A stretch of DNA of 18,319 nucleotides from the NCBI GenBank assembly GCA_900552935.1, contig USBN01000029.1, positions 1 through 18,319 of the forward strand, given 5' to 3'. Position numbers and translations under genes: made by a program. This DNA comes from an uncultured Coriobacteriaceae bacterium (GTDB lineage Bacteria > Actinomycetota > Coriobacteriia > Coriobacteriales > Atopobiaceae). The notes beneath the pieces are model-generated. The model searched no databases and was not told the origin of the DNA. It saw only the letters and a list, made by a program, of their open reading frames with translations. Of the stretch, positions 15,241-18,319 are shown piece after piece (the first letter of the stretch is position 1; every line of letters begins with the position of its first letter).

Positions 15241-15271
15241 TGTAAACTTGTCTGCTTAGAGTGCGTATAAT
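15241..15271 (+). promoter_or_regulatory. Possible promoter of the YhgE/Pip gene pair
   Basis: A perfect TATAAT lies at 15266-15271. The -35 region is poor: TAAACT at 15243-15248 has the right 17-base spacing but weak sequence. TGTAAA occurs three times just upstream (15223, 15231, 15241), including two copies of TGTAAACTTG 18 bases apart, which overlap the divergent metK promoter. They could be an activator or repressor site. Confidence 0.45.
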
Positions 15272-15374
15272 GCCCCTTCGCGAGGGTATATAGGACAGCC
15301 GGGGAGACGGGGTCATCCTGGCTCCTTACTAAGCACATAAATGAGTGCGCCCAGCGTTGCTGCACGTCCCGTAC

Positions 15375-15446
15375 CTCCACCGGCAAGTCTCCACCGCCGG
15401 CAAGCAAGACCCGTGCCATCGTCGGCAAGGCATCGTCGCCGGCGAG
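15375..15446 (+). repeat. Short degenerate repeats in the YhgE gene leader
   Basis: Four imperfect copies of a GGCAAG-ended unit occur: CTCCACCGGCAAG (15375-15387), CTCCACCGCCGGCAAG (15389-15404), CATCGTCGGCAAG (15417-15429) and CATCGTCGCCGGCGAG (15431-15446). They lie within the about 215-base untranslated stretch between the putative -10 box and the GTG start. No known element was recognised. Confidence 0.5.
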
Positions 15447-15485
15447 CGCAACCGTAAGTCACGTTCTACTGCAGGGAGTCACCAC

Positions 15486-18185
15486 GTGAGAACTGCCTTC
15501 GACATCTTCAAGCGCGACCTCAAACGCATCCTCGTCAATCCCGTGGCCATCATCGTCGCCATCGGCGTGTGTATCATCCCGTCGCTCTACGCATGGTTCA
15601 ACATCCTCGCAAACTGGGATCCGTACGAGAACACCTCGACGGTTCCCATCGCTGTCGTCATCGAGGACGAGGGCGCCGAGGTGGGCGACAAGGGCTACAT
15701 CAACGCCGGCGACATGGTCGAGGAGCGCCTCAAGGACAACGACCAGCTCGGCTGGAACATCGTCGAAAGCGAGGACGAGGCGATCGAGGGCGTGAAGAGC
15801 GGCCGTTACTACGCCGCCTTCGTCCTGCCGAAGGACTTCACCAGCTCCATGGGAGACGTTCTCGACGGCGATACCGAGCAGGCGCACATCGCCTATTACG
15901 TTAACGAGAAGGTTAACGCCATCTCGCCCAAGGTGACCGATACCGGTGCGACCACCCTCGAGGCGCAGATCGCCAACCAGTTCGTGCAAGTCGTCGGCGA
16001 GACGGTTTCCGAGAAGCTTTCCGTCCTCTCCGGGAGCCTGCTTGGCGGCATCGACGAGGCTACCGCGAGCGCCACCGAGAGCCTGGTCGAGGTACAGGGC
16101 CTGCTCAACGGCATCGCCGACGGCCTTGATAACGCCGGTGGCACCATTTCCGACGCCCGTGGCGCCGTCAGCTCCGCCCGCTCCACGCTCTCCCAGGTGA
16201 GCACTTCCTCTGCCTCGCTCGCGAACACGCTCTCGAGCTCCATGGACTCCCTCTCCACCACCCGCGCCAACGCGGGCGCCCTTGGCGCGCAGCTCTCCGG
16301 TGCCCTTGGCACGAGCGTGTCGACCATCTCTGGCATCTCCAGCAAGGCCAACTATGACATCGGGCAGATCACCGGCGACGTGGGCTGGGCCCAGGGCCAG
16401 CTCGATGGCGCGATTAGCCACATCGGCGCCCTCAACTCCAACACCATCGCGGACCTCACGACCTCCATCCAGCGCGCTTGGGTCACGATTAACGGCCTCG
16501 ATGACTCCACCCCCAACAAGCAGGAGATTCTCAACGCGCTGTCCTCCGCGGAGTCTGCGCTCAACGAACTCAAGAACCTGAACGACGGCCAGATCGCCAC
16601 CCTCAAGGAGAAGAGCGCCGCCATCAAGAACGCCAACGACGCGATCGCCGGCCTCTCTGATTCCGTGAACGCCGCCGTGCAGGCGACCTCCCAGGGCCTT
16701 GCCGAGGTGCAGGGAACGCTCAACACCACGACGCTTCCGGCCGTCTCCAGTGCGCTCGACGGCTTCGCCGACGCCGGCGGCCGCCTCGTGGGTACCGCTG
16801 ACGCGCTCGCCCCGATGCTCTCCCAGGCTGATGGCACGCTCTCCCAGCTCGATGGCATCCTCGCTCAGAGCTCTGACGCCATCGCTCAGACCTCTGCCGG
16901 CGTTCGCTCCGCCGCGGATGCCGTGGGCACGCTCGCGACCGACACCGCCGCCATCCAGAGCGCCGAGGCCTTCGGCATGCTCAAGGATGCGCTCGACCTC
17001 GACGCAGAGCAGGTGGGCGACTTCATCGGCTCGCCCGTCGAGATGGTCTCCCAGCCCGTCTATGCCGTGGAGAACTACGGCAGCGGCGTGGCGCCGTTCT
17101 TCACCAACCTCGCTCTTTGGGTGGGCGGCTTCGTGCTCGTCGCCATCTACAAGCTCGAGGTCGATGACGAGGGCATCGGCAAGTTCAAGCCGTGGCAGGG
17201 CTTCTTCGGCCGCTGGCTGCTGCTGAACCTCCTGGGCCAGGTCCAGGCCATCGTCTGCTGCGTTGGCGACGTTCTTCTCGGCATTCAGTGCCTGAGCCCG
17301 GTGGCGTTCGTCTTCGCCGGCATGGTCGAGAGCTTCGTCTACGTGGCGTTTATCTATTCGATATCCGTGGCCTTCAAGCATATCGGCAAGGCCATCGCCG
17401 TCCTGCTCGTGATCCTGCAGATTCCTGGCGCCTCGGGCACCTATCCCATCGAGATGATGCCGGACTTCTTCAAGAACGTTCACCCGTTCCTGCCGTTCAC
17501 GTATGGCGTCAATGCCATGCGAGAGGCCATTGCGGGCTTCTACGGCAACTATTACGCCACGAACCTGCTCGTTCTTCTCGTGTTCCTGATCCCGGCGCTG
17601 CTCATTGGCGTCGCCGCGCGCCGCCACCTGCTCAACATCAACGCCCTGTTCGATCGCAAGCTTGGAGATACGGAGCTCATGATCACGGAGCGCACGAGCA
17701 TGGAGGGCGCGACCTTCCGCCTCTCGACGCTCATCAAGATCATCATGAACTCCGGTGAGTACAAGGCCGCCTTCACCGAGCGTGCCGCAAAGTTCGAGCT
17801 CATGTATCCCACGCTCATCAAGCGTGGCTTCGCAGCGCTCATCTGGGTGCCGCTCGTCCTGCTCGCGCTCATGTTCGTCCTGCCTGCGAAGTTCGCGATG
17901 CTAACGCTCTGGATTCTCTCGCTGATCATCATCAGCACGTTCCTCATCGTGGTGGAGTACTTCCACGAGCGCGTCTCCAAGAAGCTCTCGCTTACCGACA
18001 TGAGTCGCGAGGAGCTCTTCGCCCTCCTCGACGACGAGCTTCGCCAGGAGTTCATGGCGTTCGCTCCGCTCGACAAGATGCGTCTCGAGAAGGACGAGGC
18101 CAACGCCTCCGCCCTCGAGAACCGTTCCGCACGCAAGGATTCCGATACCTCGGATGCCGATTCCTCGAAGGGAGGCGAGGCGTAA
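15486..18185 (+). CDS. YhgE/Pip family membrane protein (ABC-2-like), first of a tandem pair
   Basis: An 899-residue protein of the YhgE/phage-infection-protein family. FKRDLKRILVNPVAIIVAIG and IIPSLYAWFNI (residues 8-39) form the typical first membrane segment. A large extracytoplasmic part follows; residues about 190-520 are rich in Ala, Ser, Leu and Gln with no Pro-rich breaks, suggesting long helical or coiled-coil segments. From about residue 535 to 710 there are six hydrophobic segments of the ABC-2/YhgE type, including FGRWLLLNLLGQVQ and PFLPFTYGVNAMREAIAGF. A further module with two membrane segments (about 784-830) and a charged tail extends beyond the usual family end. The start is GTG 15486, with AGGGAG 7 bases upstream; an ATG at 15345 lies in the repeat-bearing leader and would displace the signal-anchor. 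The stop overlaps the next gene (TAATG). The function of this family is not settled; export or cell-envelope roles are proposed. Confidence 0.88.
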   Translation: MRTAFDIFKRDLKRILVNPVAIIVAIGVCIIPSLYAWFNILANWDPYENTSTVPIAVVIEDEGAEVGDKGYINAGDMVEERLKDNDQLGWNIVESEDEAIEGVKSGRYYAAFVLPKDFTSSMGDVLDGDTEQAHIAYYVNEKVNAISPKVTDTGATTLEAQIANQFVQVVGETVSEKLSVLSGSLLGGIDEATASATESLVEVQGLLNGIADGLDNAGGTISDARGAVSSARSTLSQVSTSSASLANTLSSSMDSLSTTRANAGALGAQLSGALGTSVSTISGISSKANYDIGQITGDVGWAQGQLDGAISHIGALNSNTIADLTTSIQRAWVTINGLDDSTPNKQEILNALSSAESALNELKNLNDGQIATLKEKSAAIKNANDAIAGLSDSVNAAVQATSQGLAEVQGTLNTTTLPAVSSALDGFADAGGRLVGTADALAPMLSQADGTLSQLDGILAQSSDAIAQTSAGVRSAADAVGTLATDTAAIQSAEAFGMLKDALDLDAEQVGDFIGSPVEMVSQPVYAVENYGSGVAPFFTNLALWVGGFVLVAIYKLEVDDEGIGKFKPWQGFFGRWLLLNLLGQVQAIVCCVGDVLLGIQCLSPVAFVFAGMVESFVYVAFIYSISVAFKHIGKAIAVLLVILQIPGASGTYPIEMMPDFFKNVHPFLPFTYGVNAMREAIAGFYGNYYATNLLVLLVFLIPALLIGVAARRHLLNINALFDRKLGDTELMITERTSMEGATFRLSTLIKIIMNSGEYKAAFTERAAKFELMYPTLIKRGFAALIWVPLVLLALMFVLPAKFAMLTLWILSLIIISTFLIVVEYFHERVSKKLSLTDMSREELFALLDDELRQEFMAFAPLDKMRLEKDEANASALENRSARKDSDTSDADSSKGGEA

Positions 18186-18283
18186 TGCGCAAGATCATCG
18201 ACTTCATCAAGCGCGACCTGCGCCACATCAAGGGAAACGTCATCGCCCTCGTCGTCATTATGGGCATCATCGTGGTACCGACG
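18185..18283 (+). CDS. Second YhgE/Pip-like membrane protein, only the first 33 codons
   Basis: The ATG overlaps the preceding stop (TAATG), so it is translationally coupled. The 33 genuine residues (MRKIIDFIKRDLRHIKGNV, then ALVVIMGIIVVPT) repeat the start pattern of the upstream protein: a basic amphipathic helix with IKRDL, then a hydrophobic segment ending before the expected LYAWFNI. Everything after 18283 is sequencing adapter, so the apparent continuation LSLIHISEPTRP is not biological. Tandem YhgE/Pip genes suggest that the two products act as a heteromer; that is an inference. Confidence 0.85.
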
Positions 18284-18319
18284 CTGTCTCTTATACACAT
18301 CTCCGAGCCCACGAGACCG
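18284..18319. other. Illumina Nextera transposase adapter (sequencing artefact)
   Basis: Bases 18284-18302 are CTGTCTCTTATACACATCT, the Tn5 mosaic end used in Nextera libraries. Bases 18303-18317 continue with the Nextera read-2 adapter tail, and CG at 18318-18319 is what would follow into the index primer. The contig therefore ends in read-through adapter that was not trimmed. Translated on the minus strand it yields the well-known artefact peptide MCIRDS. Confidence 0.98.

Noticed and set aside
15345..15485. Upstream ATG at 15345 as the start of the YhgE protein
   Set aside because: No ribosome site; the added Arg/His-rich residues come from the repeat-bearing leader. GTG 15486 has a Shine-Dalgarno and yields the standard family N-terminus.
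15459..17627. 722-residue minus-strand open frame opposite the YhgE gene
   Set aside because: Low-complexity Gly/Glu/Arg/Val-rich translation typical of antisense frames in GC-rich genes. The plus-strand protein has clear membrane segments and a coupled neighbour.
18052..18312. Minus-strand frame starting MGSEMCIRDS
   Set aside because: Its start lies inside the Nextera adapter; it is a known contamination signature and is antisense to the YhgE genes.

Overview
The window is high-GC bacterial DNA carrying a purine/nucleoside uptake and oxidation locus, followed by metK and a tandem pair of YhgE/Pip-type membrane proteins. A Coriobacteriia-like actinobacterium (Collinsella/Olsenella type) fits the base composition, the strong AAGGAGG ribosome binding sites, the TAATG stop/start overlaps and the gene mix. 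That taxonomic placement is an inference and was not tested.

Layout. Positions 1-1611 hold the 3' part of a large molybdenum hydroxylase resembling selenium-dependent (XdhD-type) xanthine dehydrogenases. A BMP-family nucleoside ABC importer follows on the same strand: a double ATPase (1717-3228), two permeases (3242-4357, 4357-5289), a 258-base structured gap, and a Tat-type lipoprotein binding protein (5548-6633) closed by an intrinsic terminator at 6771-6802. After a long non-coding leader comes a complete three-subunit xanthine dehydrogenase of the E. coli XdhABC type (7287-10999) with a terminator hairpin. Positions 11069-11289 form a repeat-rich non-coding island. Next are a small unrecognised minus-strand gene (11290-11769) and an NCS2 nucleobase permease (11977-13380). 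Two terminators facing each other separate it from minus-strand metK (13658-14914). metK is preceded by a SAM-I-type riboswitch with its own terminator and a good sigma-70 promoter. The divergent YhgE/Pip gene (15486-18185) overlaps a second YhgE-like gene, which is cut off at 18283.

How the genes work together: the ABC importer would bring in nucleosides, the NCS2 permease would bring in xanthine, urate or a related base, and the two molybdenum hydroxylases would oxidise (or, under anaerobiosis, possibly reduce) purines. metK and the YhgE pair look functionally unrelated to this.

The last 36 bases (18284-18319) are not genomic. They are the Illumina Nextera transposase adapter, so the second YhgE-like gene is truncated by the sequencing library and the last 15 or so apparent residues are artefact.

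The most unusual items are an extra hairpin inserted in the metK SAM riboswitch, glutamines at two normally acidic transport-site positions of the NCS2 permease, a tandem 36-base duplication straddling that gene's stop codon, structured leaders before the binding protein and xdhA, and the repeat island at 11100-11281.
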